From: Eurosta solidaginis
Lineage: Eukaryota > Arthropoda > Insecta > Diptera > Tephritidae
NCBI RefSeq assembly: GCF_040869045.1
Contig: NC_090319.1
Span: forward strand, 68,358,779 to 68,422,778
Direction: 5' to 3'
Length of the DNA: 64,000 nucleotides
In this document: one piece after another, positions 8,645 to 18,743 of the stretch
Position numbering within the stretch: position 1 is the stretch's first letter
How the letters are laid out: every line of letters starts with the position of its first letter
Translations under genes and position numbers: made by a program
Notes under the pieces: generated by a model
What the model saw: the letters and a program-made list of their open reading frames with translations, nothing else
The model's database searches: none
Told to the model about the DNA's origin: nothing

Positions 8645-11600
8645 AAACAAGTAAGGAAGGTTAAGTTCGGGTGTAACCGAACATTACATACTCAGTTGAG
8701 AGCTATGGTGACAACATAAGGGAAAATAACCATGTAGGAAAATGAACCGAGGGAAACCCTGGAATGTGTTTGTATGACATGTGTATCAAATGAAAGGCAT
8801 TAAAGAGTATTTTATGAGGGAGTGCGCCATAGTTCTATAGGTGGACGCCTTTTAGGGATATAGCCATAAAGGTGGATCAGGGTTGACTCTAGAATGCGTT
8901 TGTACGATATGGGTATCAAATGAAAGGTATTAATGAGTATTTTAAAAGGGCGTGGACCAAAGTTCTATAGATGGAAGCCGTTTCGAGATATCGCCATAAA
9001 GGTGGAGCAGGGGTGACCCTAGAATTTGTTTGTACAATATGGGTATCAAAAGAAAGGTGTTAATGAGTATTTTAAAAGGGAGTAATCCTTAGTTCCATAG
9101 GTGGACGCCGTTTCGAGATATCGCCATAAAGGTGGACCCGGGGTGACCCTAGAATTTGTTTGTACAATATGGGTATCAAAAGAAAGGTGTTAATGAGTAT
9201 TTTAAAAGGGTGTGGGCTTAGTTCTATAGGTGGACACCTTTTCGGAATATCGCCACAAAGGTGGACCAGGGATGACTCTAGAATGTGTTTGTACGATATG
9301 GGTATCAAATTAAAGGTATTAATGAGGGTTTTAAAAGGGAGTGGTGGTTGTTGTATAGGTGGTCGCATTTTCGAGATATCGCCATAAAGGTGGACCAGGG
9401 GTGACCCTAGAATTTGTTTGTACAATATGGGTATCAAAAGAAAGGTGTTAATGAGTATTTTAAAAGGGTGTGGGGCTTAGTTCTATAGGTGGACACCTTT
9501 TCGGAATATCGCCACAAAGGTGGACCAGGGATGACTCTAGAATGTGTTTGTACGATATGGGTATCAAATTAAAGGTATTAATGAGGGTTTTAAAAGGGAG
9601 TGGTGGTTGTTGTATAGGTGGTCGCATTTTCGAGATATCGCCATAAAGGTGGACCCGGGGTGACCCTAGAATTTGTTTGTACAATATGGGTATCAAAAGA
9701 AAGGTGTTAATGAGTATTTTAAAAGGGTGTGGGGCTTAGTTCTATAGGTGAACACCTTTTCGGAATATCGCCACAAAGGTGGACCAGGGATGACTCTAGA
9801 ATGTGTTTGTACGATATGGGTATCAAATGAAAGGTATTAATGAGTATTTTAAAAGGGCGTGGACCTAAGTTCTATAGATGGAAGCCGTTTCGAGATATCG
9901 CCATAAAGGTGGAGCAGGGGTGACCCTAGAATTTGTTTGTACAATATGGGTATCAAAAGAAAGGTGTTAATGAGTATTTTAAAAGGGAGTAATCCTTAGT
10001 TCCATAGGTGGACGCCTTTTCGAGATATCGCCATAAAGGTGGACCCGGGGTGACCCTAGAATTTGTTTGTACAATATGGGTATCAAAATAAAGGTGTTAA
10101 TGAGTATTTTAAAAGGGTGTGGGGCTTAGTTCTATAGGTGGACACCTTTTCGGAATATCGCCACAAAGGTGGACCAGGGATGACTCTAGAATTCGTTTGT
10201 ACGATATGGGTATCAAATTAAAGGTATTAATGAGGGTTTTAAAAGGGAGTGGTGGTTGTTGTATAGGTGGTCGCATTTTCGAGATATCGCCATAAAGGTG
10301 GACCAGGGGTGACCCTAGAATTTGTTTGTACAATATGGGCATCAAAAGAAAGGTGATAATGAGTATTTTAAAAGGGAGTATTCCTTAGTTCCATAGGTGG
10401 ACGCCGTTTCGAGATATCGCCATAAAGGTGGAGCAGGGGTGACCCTAGAATTTGTTTGTACAATATGGGTATCAAAAGAAAGGTGTTAATGAGTATTTTA
10501 AAAGGGTGTGGGGCTTAGTTCTATAGGTGGACGCCTTTTCGAGATATCGCCATAAAGGTGGACCAGGGGTGACTCTAGAATGTGTTTGTACGATATGTGT
10601 ATCAAATTAAAGGTATTAATGAGAGTTTTAAAAGGGAGTGGTGGTAGTTGTATATGTGAAGGCGTTTTCCAGATATCGACCAAAATGTGGACTAGGGTGA
10701 CCCAGAACATTATCGGTTGGATACCGCTAATTTATTTATATATGTAATACCTGGCAAGATTTTAAGGGTGTTTTATTTCGCCCTGCAGAACTTTTTCATT
10801 TTCTTCTACTTAATATGGTAGGTGTCACAACCATTTTATAAAGTTTTTTCTAAAGTTATATTTCGCGTCAATAAAACAATCCAATTACCTTACCATGTTT
10901 CATCCCTTTTTTCGTATTTGGTATAGAATTATGGCATTTTTTCATTTTTCGCAATTTTCGATATCGAAAAAGTGGGCGTGGTCATAGTCGGATTTCGTTC
11001 ATTTTTCATACCAAGGTAAAGTGGGTTCAGATAAGTACGTGAACTGAGTTTAGTAAAGATATATCGATTTTTGCTCAAGTTATCGTGTTAACGGCCATGC
11101 GGAAGGACAGACGGACGACTGTGTATAAAAACTGGGCGTGGCATCAACCGATTTCGCCCATTTTCACAGAAAACAGTTAGCGCCATAAAATCTATGCCCG
11201 TACCAAATTTCAAAAGGATTGGTTAATTTTTGTTCGATTTATGGCATTAAAAGTATCCTAGAAAAATTAAATGAAAAAGGGCGGAGCCACGCCCATTTTT
11301 AAATTTTCTTTTATTTTTGTATTTTGTTGCACCATATCATTACTGGAGTTGAATCTTGACATAATTTACTTATATACTGTAAAGATATTAAATTTTTTGT
11401 TAAAATTTTACTTTAAAAAAAATTTTTTTTTAAAAGTGGGCGTGGTCCTTCTCCGATTTTGCTAATTTTTATTAAGCGTACATACAGTAATAAGAGTAAC
11501 GTTCCTGCCAAATTTCATCATGATATCTTCAACGACTGCCAAATTACAGCTTGCAAAAGTTTTAAATTACCTTCTTTAAAAAGTGGGCGGTGCCACGCCC

Positions 11601-12030
11601 ATTGTCCAAAATTTTACTAATTTTATATTTGGCGTCATAAGTTCAACTCATCTACCAAGTTTCGTCGCTTTATCGGTCTTTTGTAATGAATTATCGCACT
11701 TTTTCGGTTTTTCGAAATTTTCGATATCGAAAAAGTGGGCGTGGTTATAGTCCGATATCGTTCATTTTAAATAGCGATCTGAGATGAGTGCTCAGGAACC
11801 TACATACCAAATTTCATCAAGATACTTCAAAATTTACTCAAGTTATCGTGTTAACGGACGGACGGACGGACGGACGGACATGGCTCAATCAAATTTTTTT
11901 TCGATCCTGATTATTTTGATATATGGAAGTCTATATCTATCTCGATTCCTTTATATATGTACAACCAACGGTTATCCAATCAAACTTAATATACTCTGTG
12001 AGCTCTGCTCAACTGAGTATAAAAATCAAT
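8645..12030 (+). repeat. Long dipteran interspersed repeat with complementary ends and tandem-repeat core
   Basis: The left end reads ACAAGTAAGGAAGGTTAAGT, GTGTAACCGAACATTACA and then ACTCAGTTGAGAGCT. The right end mirrors this with AGCTCTGCTCAACTGAGTAT. Between lie a minisatellite, several GGGCGTGG/GCCACGCCC blocks and a (GGAC)n run near 11857. The head and tail recur at 36490-37370 and, more diverged, 45045-46085. The layout (short complementary ends around internal tandem repeats) recalls Helitron-derived dipteran repeats, but that assignment is inference. Open frames inside are by-products of the repeats. Confidence 0.7.
8715..10720 (+). repeat. Minisatellite, ~130-bp monomer, about 15 copies
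   Basis: Each monomer contains TAGAATTTGTTTGTACAATA or a close variant, GGTATCAAA, TTAATGAGTATTTTAAAAGG, TTCTATAGGTGGACGCC and CGAGATATCGCCATAAAGG. Spacing between equivalent points is 129-131 bp. One variant (GTGGGGCTTAGTTC with CGGAATATCGCCACAAAGG) recurs at about 9211, 9469, 9727, 10116 and 10505, that is every two and later every three monomers. Divergence increases at both edges. Protein-like open frames through the array are artefacts of the period. Confidence 0.92.
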
Positions 12031-12126
12031 TGGTATTTACATGAACTTCGAACTATGTCGTATTTGCATTAGTTGATTATCGGCAAAAGCATGACAAATT
12101 ATCACTAATTATCACAATTTACTTAC

Positions 12127-12565
12127 CCTTTCTGGTGCGATGATTCCTGGACAATCGGGCCTGACTAAACGCGATTTTTTTGCCTTAAGAGAGCGTGGTT
12201 AACGCGAACAATATCATGTTATGACACACCTTTGGTGATGCAAACAATCAAAGAAATTTCTGCTTCTAGGATAGCAGCAGCAGCTCCCGGTGGCGCCACA
12301 CAAATAACAGTTGCATGCGGGTCAGTTGCCTGTTTTGTTACGGCTACCTATTCAATTTTAATTCACATTACATTATCTACTATTGCAATTTTTAATCAAT
12401 ACAAATCAATATAAATTACAGAAGCAAATACTGGCAAACCAAGATGCATAGTTCCACCCTTTTTTAGAGAAATACATCCAACCAGTTTGGTACAGTATTC
12501 CAAAGTATGTTGGTTGTGTAAAGTACCTTGTTTAGCGGTAAATCCTTGGCAAATGACACGTTTAT
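12127..12565 (-). pseudogene. SUCLG1: Succinyl-CoA ligase alpha subunit fragment, two exons with intron
   Basis: On the minus strand, exon one (12565-12420) encodes [25 protein letters not shown] and [13 protein letters not shown]. Exon two (12347-12127) encodes [26 protein letters not shown] and HALLRQK, then GPI. These match the CoA-binding N-terminal half of the mitochondrial TCA-cycle enzyme, which together with a beta subunit interconverts succinyl-CoA and succinate. A plausible acceptor (ATGCAG before 12565), an intron (12348-12419) and a donor GTAAGT at 12126 are retained, so this is a DNA-level copy and not a processed one. Stops after GVS and near the end, plus loss of the rest of the gene, make it non-functional. 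Recognition of the family is confident. Confidence 0.85.
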
Positions 12566-12699
12566 CTGCATTTAATTGTAGGTTTCCTCTGGTTTTGGCA
12601 TATTATATACCCGGCGGATTTGCTATCTATTAGAATAATATAACATTTTTTTTACTTTTTAAAAATGCACATACGTATGAATGAAACGCAGAAAGTAAA
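12566..12699. other. Intron-like and AT-rich spacer
   Basis: Continues the SUCLG1 fragment upstream on the minus strand as probable intron, then a T-run. No further exon was recognised. Confidence 0.4.
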
Positions 12700-12870
12700 T
12701 AATTTTGTTGTTGTTGTAGCGATAAGGACACTCCCCGTTATCGACTTTGTTGGTCCTTTGCCGGATGCAGATCGGGTACGTTCCGGGAACCATTAAGGTA
12801 CTAGCCCGACCATCACGGGAGCGATTTAGTATGACATGAAACCTTCTAGGCCATCCGGTCGATTCTTCAC
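12700..12870 (+). repeat. Tephritid SINE-like interspersed repeat, partial
   Basis: Contains TTGTTGTTGTAGCGATAAGG, ACACTCCCC, TGGTCCTTTGCCGGATGCAG, ACCATTAAGGTACTAGCCCG and AACCTTCTAGGCCATCC. This string of blocks is very common in tephritid genomes. It is truncated by the MITE region at 12880. Confidence 0.6.
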
Positions 12871-12879
12871 AATTTAATA

Positions 12880-13069
12880 TGGTAACGATTTAAAAGACCG
12901 TGCACCACCTAATTTTTATCAAAAATTATCAAACGTGGAATCAAAAGACGCGCCTTGAGCTTCGTTTTTAGAATCCGAAATATCCGAAAATATAAATTTT
13001 GATTTCTGTCAAAACATAATTTTGATAATTTTTAAATTGGGTGGTGCACCGTCTTGCAAAACGTTACCC
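12880..13069. mobile_element. 190-bp MITE
   Basis: Inverted ends: TGGTAACGATTTAAAAGACC at the left pairs with the complement of the right end, which reads GCAAAACGTTACCC. Both arms share a GGTGCACCAC-type block and AAAATTATC. A 6-bp repeat TTAATA flanks it (12874-12879 and 13070-13075), with one ambiguous adjoining base. Superfamily not certain. Confidence 0.7.
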
Positions 13070-13190
13070 TTAATATTATTTTGGGCGAAGGCCGCCAACA
13101 CAAAAAGGTGTTCTCTGAAACAAAATTTTTACTTTCCGTCACATGTCACAACTAAAAGCACAAGATATTTTTCGTTGTAAACAACGATAT

Positions 13191-13654
13191 TGTCACGGAT
13201 ATTAGCATCACTAAGTTATCCCATCACTAAAGGCTCCATTGCTGATACTTAGCATAGACTTGACTTGACTTGGCGTAAACTTGGCAACTTAGCCACGATT
13301 ATACTCTACTTGGCGCATACAATCTGGCATCATAATCAGCGTTGAAATTAATTTTTAAATAAATGTCAATTTGTATGACAAAATGTCAAAATGAAATGGA
13401 AACAAACAAATGGCATCTCAAAATGTAAACGTCACTTAGAACTTACATAGAAAATCAAAATTCAACAGACTTCTAAGTCAAGTTAAGTGTTGCTAAGTTT
13501 TGAGTAATCAGTAACATGCAATGTTCATTTAACAGAACTGTAAGTGACAGTTCTCAAGCCAAGTCAAGTCTATGATAAGTATCAGTAATGGAGCCTTAAG
13601 GCGATGCTAAGGCCATGCCAAGCAGTATTTACGTTAATAATCAAATCAAGTATA
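13191..13654 (+). repeat. Element A 5' LTR, first part (contains a MITE)
   Basis: 13191-13230 and 13597-13654 match the start of the 3' LTR at 32825 (TGTCATGGATATTATCATCA). The MITE at 13231-13596 lies between. The LTR stops at TATA (13651-13654), where element B begins, and resumes at 27229. Confidence 0.93.
13231..13596. mobile_element. 366-bp MITE in element A's LTR, TAA target duplication
   Basis: The terminal inverted repeats are about 37 bp: AGGCTCCATTGCTGATACTT onward at the left pairs with a right end closing GTATCAGTAATGGAGCCT. TAA flanks it at 13228-13230 and 13597-13599. The element's 3' LTR gives the empty site CACTAAGGCG, which confirms both ends. TAA duplication fits PIF/Harbinger. 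No coding capacity. Confidence 0.93.
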
Positions 13655-14052
13655 AGTTACTTTCGCTCTTCAATTTAAATAAAAACGAAAGAGGGTTTTT
13701 TATGTTTACTTTATTTTTAATCACCGAATACAATCTCGATTAGAGCCTGGCAAAAGACTAAACGTAAATAACAGAATCAAACTATTTTATCCAAAGCGGT
13801 GGCGAAGGCAGCAGCGGTCGCAGTTGATATTGTTGTTGCATTTGTCGCATTCGCCGTTGTTTATCATTCAGTTCAAAGCATTGTTGTTGTTTACTACTTT
13901 ACTTCAATATTGTCACGCGCACCTTCACAGACATAGCGTCAGCGTTTTTGGTGTGAACGGATGTTCACATTAAATGCATTAGTAGGTTTCATATTCGGCA
14001 ATTCATATGGGAAGATATTGTTTCCCATAAATCTGCTTAGCAGGTGTTAACT
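13655..14052 (-). repeat. Element B 3' LTR (398 bp)
   Basis: Matches 25623-27228 once the hAT insertion and a 132-bp duplication in that copy are set aside. Only a few substitutions separate the two, so B is young. The polypurine tract lies next to it at 14053-14062 on the minus strand. Confidence 0.93.
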
Positions 14053-14126
14053 ACTCCCCCCGTAAAAACGGAGCTGTCCTCAGCTTCTTTTATAACTCTT
14101 TTTACTGCTGCTGCACTTTTGCGTTG

Positions 14127-15506
14127 CTAATAAGATTTCCAAATTGTAACTATTGCGATAAAAGTTACAGCGATGATTATTAGGAGGAATAATGACATTG
14201 AAAATTGTTTTGAGTGTGTGTGTGTAATTTCCCGCAGGGATGCAATCTGGTCTAGATTTTCCAAGTTTCCACGATGAAGGTAAGGTAAGGATAACAGGGG
14301 AACAAGCTCGGTCATATTCAGTATTTCAGCTGGTGCAGCTCTCGGATAGGAGCGAACAGTTCTCTTCCAATTTGTGTAGCTGACGTTGTTAATTCTGGCG
14401 TTATTTTTGAAGGATACAAGGAAGGTACCTTTAATTTTTACTTGAGGGAAACTGTCTTCGCTTACTTCAACCGTTTGATCGTTGATGACCACCAATCCAT
14501 CGTCAATTTCTTCCAGAGGAGCCATATGGTCAGCTGGTATCGACTTGCATGCAGCTGGTTGACGGCTCAACATATTCAGTAAGCAAGTGTTTCTTGTGTT
14601 TGTAATTCGACAGATAGTTTTTGATGTTGTTTCTTTACAGTTATTAAGTTGATGATACTCGCTACTACACTCCGCCACTATGCTTGCTTCTAACATTATT
14701 GCTTTCCTATTATGAATAACTGGCCTGATTACAAGTTTGGTGCATATTTGACTTATAATAGGATACCTGATTATAAAATACATATTTTCTTCATTTTGCA
14801 AAATTTTGAGGGCTGAAGCCGTTAACAGATCGCTTACAGTAATGTTATTAGAATGCTCTTTGCCAATAAGCTTATTAGTTTCTTTATTATTTAACAAAAT
14901 AGGATTTATCATTTGTAGTTTACCTAAAGCCACTGAATAAATAATTGTCTCAAGCTCATCTATGATGTGTCTATTTCTGGATGACGCGACTTCAAAAAGG
15001 TGTTCAGTATTAATATCGTGTTTCTTTGTAGCATTAAGTAACCTGTTAACGGTGTCGGTCAATTGATTTATCCTTAGCTGTGTTTCGGTATTAATGAAGA
15101 TCTGTCTGTTATTCGATTCGATTAAGGCTTCCTCCCGAGTAGATACCTGGTTGAAATCGTCAAAGTCCGGGGTACCTGCAATATATTTCAATGCAGTTCC
15201 CAGGAAGTTGATGCTTCTGGCATGGCGATGATGAATTCTTAGTGAATCCAGCAATCGCATAATTTGGTCTGCGTCTAGTTGTAATAATTTCTTTATGTGT
15301 GACTGTGGAAAGTAATTTAGTAAGTTTTGTGTGTCTTTTGAAACAGCTTCGTAATAAGTCAAATTTTGATGATGAATGAGGTAATCATACTTAGAAAATA
15401 TTGCAACTTCTCCAGTCACAACCTCAATGTACGCAGCGCTCGTGTAGTTTAATATTTTATCTTCTGTACCAATGACCGCCACAATCAGACAGATCACCAA
15501 CGGGCG
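14127..15506 (-). CDS. env: Errantivirus envelope protein (Env), open
   Basis: The frame is open for about 457 codons. The product is a class I fusion glycoprotein related to the baculovirus F protein, which in errantiviruses can allow cell-to-cell transfer. Visible features are a basic cleavage-type stretch HHRHARS near residue 90, immediately followed by the conserved SINFLGTALKYIAGTPDFDD block, several N-glycosylation sites, and a C-terminal transmembrane segment (about residues 433-452, LFLLIIIAVTFIAIV) with a short tail. There is no ATG near its 5' end (the first is about 80 codons in). A T-rich tract ending in CAG lies just upstream, with the exon starting at 15506, as expected for a spliced env mRNA taking its start from the leader. 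Length and domains are normal; no breaks were seen. Confidence 0.9.
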   Translation of the reverse strand, partial: RPLVICLIVAVIGTEDKILNYTSAAYIEVVTGEVAIFSKYDYLIHHQNLTYYEAVSKDTQNLLNYFPQSHIKKLLQLDADQIMRLLDSLRIHHRHARSINFLGTALKYIAGTPDFDDFNQVSTREEALIESNNRQIFINTETQLRINQLTDTVNRLLNATKKHDINTEHLFEVASSRNRHIIDELETIIYSVALGKLQMINPILLNNKETNKLIGKEHSNNITVSDLLTASALKILQNEENMYFIIRYPIISQICTKLVIRPVIHNRKAIMLEASIVAECSSEYHQLNNCKETTSKTICRITNTRNTCLLNMLSRQPAACKSIPADHMAPLEEIDDGLVVINDQTVEVSEDSFPQVKIKGTFLVSFKNNARINNVSYTNWKRTVRSYPRAAPAEILNMTELVPLLSLPYLHRGNLENLDQIASLREITHTHSKQFSMSLFLLIIIAVTFIAIVTIWKSY

Positions 15507-15528
15507 CTGAAAAAAAAGGAGAAAAAGG

Positions 15529-17886
15529 TCATCTAAGATTTGCTTTGTGAACCCTTCTGCCGTCGACCAGAACTGTTGTGCCTAAATCTTTAATAACTGT
15601 TCCTTCCAAGTACAGCTTAGTAAACTTATTGCCTATCCTCTTGTTGGTTTTCACAAACACTTTGTCACCTGGATGGTAAGACTTAGTAAGGCAATTCTGG
15701 TTCCTATTCTTTAGATCGTTATGCTGTTTCTTAACTAACCTATCTCTTATATCGTCAAGAAATGCCTGCACGTTGTGATGAATGATGTCAATTGGTCTTT
15801 GTTTTGTTACTGAATGAATAGTTCTATTGTACTTGTAAGCGGAGAGGAGAATAAGGTCATTTGTGTCGTTTAAGCCCTGGGTCAACTTAATGCAGCGGCC
15901 TATTTCTGTAAGCGTGCTGTGAAATCTTTCCACCTGGCCATTTGTAGTACTGTGGTGAGGTGGAATTGTGTAAATGGAAACATTGAAGTGGTCTTGCAAT
16001 AGGGCTCTTATCGTACTTGAGTTCAAAGATTTTTCGTTGTCACAGATAAGATATTTTGTGTCCTTGAAGAAGTTCATAATTTTGATTATGGGTTCCTTTA
16101 AATCTACTATCGATCTTGTCGGAATTGACTGGACCACAGCGAATTTAGAAAATTTATCAATGCAAGTTAAAAAAAATTGTTTGTCGGTTGAATAAATATC
16201 CATGTGCAAAATTTCGCCGGGCCTACCTGGAATGGGAGTTTCGCCTATTCCAGGGTTAGGTGGGTGGCGTTGATATTTAGCTTCTTTGCATGTTTTGCAT
16301 GAAGAAATGATATCCCTCAAGGTTTTTGAAATATTGGGAAAGTAGTAGTCTCTAAGAACCTGATTAATGTTTTCCTTCAGTGAGCGGTGAGCTCTGTTAT
16401 GCTCAGACTGCAAAATCTCCAGCTGGTCGTCCTTGTTAAATATGTCGGTTACTTGAAGATTCGTGTAGACGAACTTGACCCCTGGAAAGCGCAAAAGTAT
16501 TTGGTTCTGAATTTTCCCCAGCACAGGAAGTTCACACAGCAATGCGTTGACTCTATTAGGGTTTAGGCAATTCTTTATTAGGGTGGGTATTCTTTCGAGC
16601 TTATTGAAAATAATGCGATGCCTGATTTGAGTTTTGAACAGAATTTTCGTAGTTACGGATTCATTGTCCCCATTTTCAAGAATTATTTGGTTCCCGAAAC
16701 AATTGATAGGATTCTTAGGTGTTTTAATCGTCCTTGTTGAGGATTCCTCACTATGAACAGTTTCATCAGATCGGTCAGTGCTAAGAGCATTAATATGCTG
16801 TCTTGACAACGCGTCAGCGACAACATTTTCCTTTCCGGGTTTATAGTGAAACTTAGGGGAGAACTCCTCCACAAAAGATCTCCATCGCTTTAGTTTTGAG
16901 TTCGGATTCTTATCCGAAATTGAGAAGGTCAAAGGTTGGTGATCTGTAAATATGTTAAGGTTTTTGACACCATAAAGGTAATTTCTGAGCTTTTGTAATG
17001 CCCAAACAATGGCGAGTAATTCTCGCTCGTTAGTAGCATAATTCTCCTCAGTTTTGGTCAGTGTACGTGAAATCATAGTAATAGGCCGACCTCCTTGAGA
17101 AAGAACTGCTCCCAAAGCATGAGAGGATGCGTCCGTAGTTAAGTCGAAGGGTTTTTGAAAATCGGGGTAAAGGAGAAGCACATCCTCGGATGATAGAATA
17201 TCTTTAATTTTCCTAAAGGCATTGTGGGCTTCTTCGTCGAATTCAACATTAGTTTTCTTTGAAGCGGTGCTGCTTACTGTTCCGTTTTCGCCACGTAAGT
17301 ACTTGGTGAGGGGATTAGCTATTGACGCATAGTCTTTTATGAAACGTCGATAGTAACCTGATAGCCCGAGGAAAGAGCGCAATGCTCGAAGTGTTCTCGG
17401 GACTTCATAATTAACAATATCCTGAACTTTGTCCTTTGACGTTTTGATACCACTTTGTGAGACCACAAATCCGAGGAATTCGACCTCTGTTTGGAAAAAT
17501 TGGGTCTTTTCTAAAGAAACTCTCATATTAGCCAAATATAACTTCCGAAGGACACGGCTGACATCGCTGAAGTGACTCTCGTAATCCTTGGAAAACACGA
17601 TTATATCATCGATGTAGACGTGGCATATTTTTCCTATCTCCTCCCTCAGCACGTCGTCGATGGCACGTTGGAAAATACTCGGGGCATTTTTCAGCCCAAA
17701 CGGCAGTCTACAGAACTCGTATTTTCCATTGTTTACGGAAAATGCGGTTTTCTCTCTATCCCGCTCAGCCAGTATTATCTGGTGGAAACCCGATTTAAGG
17801 TCTATCGTTGTGAAAATTGAGGATTTACCTAGATTCGCTAGTATTATGGAGGTGTCAGGTATAGGGTATCTATCATTGATGGTCCT
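15529..17886 (-). pseudogene. pol: Errantivirus pol, 3' part (RT, RNase H, integrase), cut off by copia insertion
   Basis: From the copia junction at 17886 the minus strand encodes the remainder of reverse transcriptase (catalytic YIDDIIVF), tether and RNase H (DLTTDASSHALG), then integrase. The integrase has a zinc-binding H/C part (HNRAHR...CKTCKEAK) and catalytic D (MDIYS), D (CDNEKS) and E (GQVERFH). It ends at VHKANLR and a stop 22 bp before env exon sequence. The frame is open throughout; the only break in pol is the insertion, which separates it from 22883-23590. Codons before 17886 in the same open frame are copia LTR, not pol. Confidence 0.92.
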
Positions 17887-18316
17887 TATTAAATTTATAT
17901 TATATAACACCAAACCAGGACACCGCAATCCAAACAGACCAATCCTCCACAGCAACCAGACCACCACAGCCAGCAACTCCTATGCAACAAAGACAACAAC
18001 AGCAACCAAGATTTCCTTTATAATAATAATCAAACTTTAAGGAACACTTTGTACACCATCGTACAGAGACAATAAAAATCACAACACATTACTATTTATC
18101 AAAATTTATTGATTCCACTTAAATTTCTTTTATCTTTTCTTATTTAATTCTTTCAGAAAACTTGTCACACCGGCGTTACAAAACTGAATCAATCTTTCAA
18201 TGTTAAGTTTTACATAGCATATAAACTTAACATTGCTATAATGAATATTGCAATTTGCTTTTGTCATGCAATGTAGAACATTCAAAAGTCAATATCAAAT
18301 ACATGAGTTGCCAACA
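17887..18316 (-). repeat. Element C 3' LTR (430 bp)
   Basis: Near-identical to 22389-22877 except for a few single-base changes and a ~59-bp block absent here. The missing block lies after GTAGAACATTC. Confidence 0.95.
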
Positions 18317-18743
18317 CACCTCCTCAAATTGCAATAATCATATTAAAGTTTAGATATATTAAAGTTTAGATAAATATATATATCTATGAGTTAAATTACA
18401 TATAATATCAGTCCAAATTCATTGTTTTTAATCTTATAATTAAAATATAGATGTGACAAGCCTGATATTATCTGGGAGTAATAATAATAGTCCAACATTT
18501 GTTGCAAGGATTAGGAAAAACCCAGAAAAACCTTATCAGACCAAAATAAAAAAAATTACATATATTATATAAAATATTAATTGAATACTGTATATGCCAA
18601 GTTCAGTCTCATAGTTTTCTTCAGTAATATCCATTATTCAGTTAAACCCATTTGGCATCTTAGTTCACTGAAACGTGGAGCTGGAAATGGTTTAGTTAAT
18701 ATATCTGCAATCTGCTTCTCTGTGGAAATATAAACAAGTTTTA
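18317..18743 (-). pseudogene. Copia 3' region with orphan C-terminal codons
   Basis: On the minus strand 18745-18655 encodes KLVYISTEKQIADILTKPF and then FSELRCQMGLTE with a stop, the normal copia C-terminus. It is in a different frame from the upstream polyprotein, which stops at 18744. The rest is AT-rich 3' untranslated sequence up to the polypurine tract. Confidence 0.8.

Noticed and set aside
9072..10710. Several similar ORFs of 70-121 codons as a repeated gene family
   Set aside because: They are the same frame read through ~130-bp minisatellite monomers; both strands are open because the period keeps phase over pairs or triplets.
8715..10720. CRISPR-like array
   Set aside because: The repeats are adjacent 130-bp monomers without unique spacers, in a eukaryotic genome.
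17887..17976. Start codon of a pol protein at 17976
   Set aside because: Those codons are copia LTR sequence read by chance in frame with B pol; B pol begins at the junction 17886.
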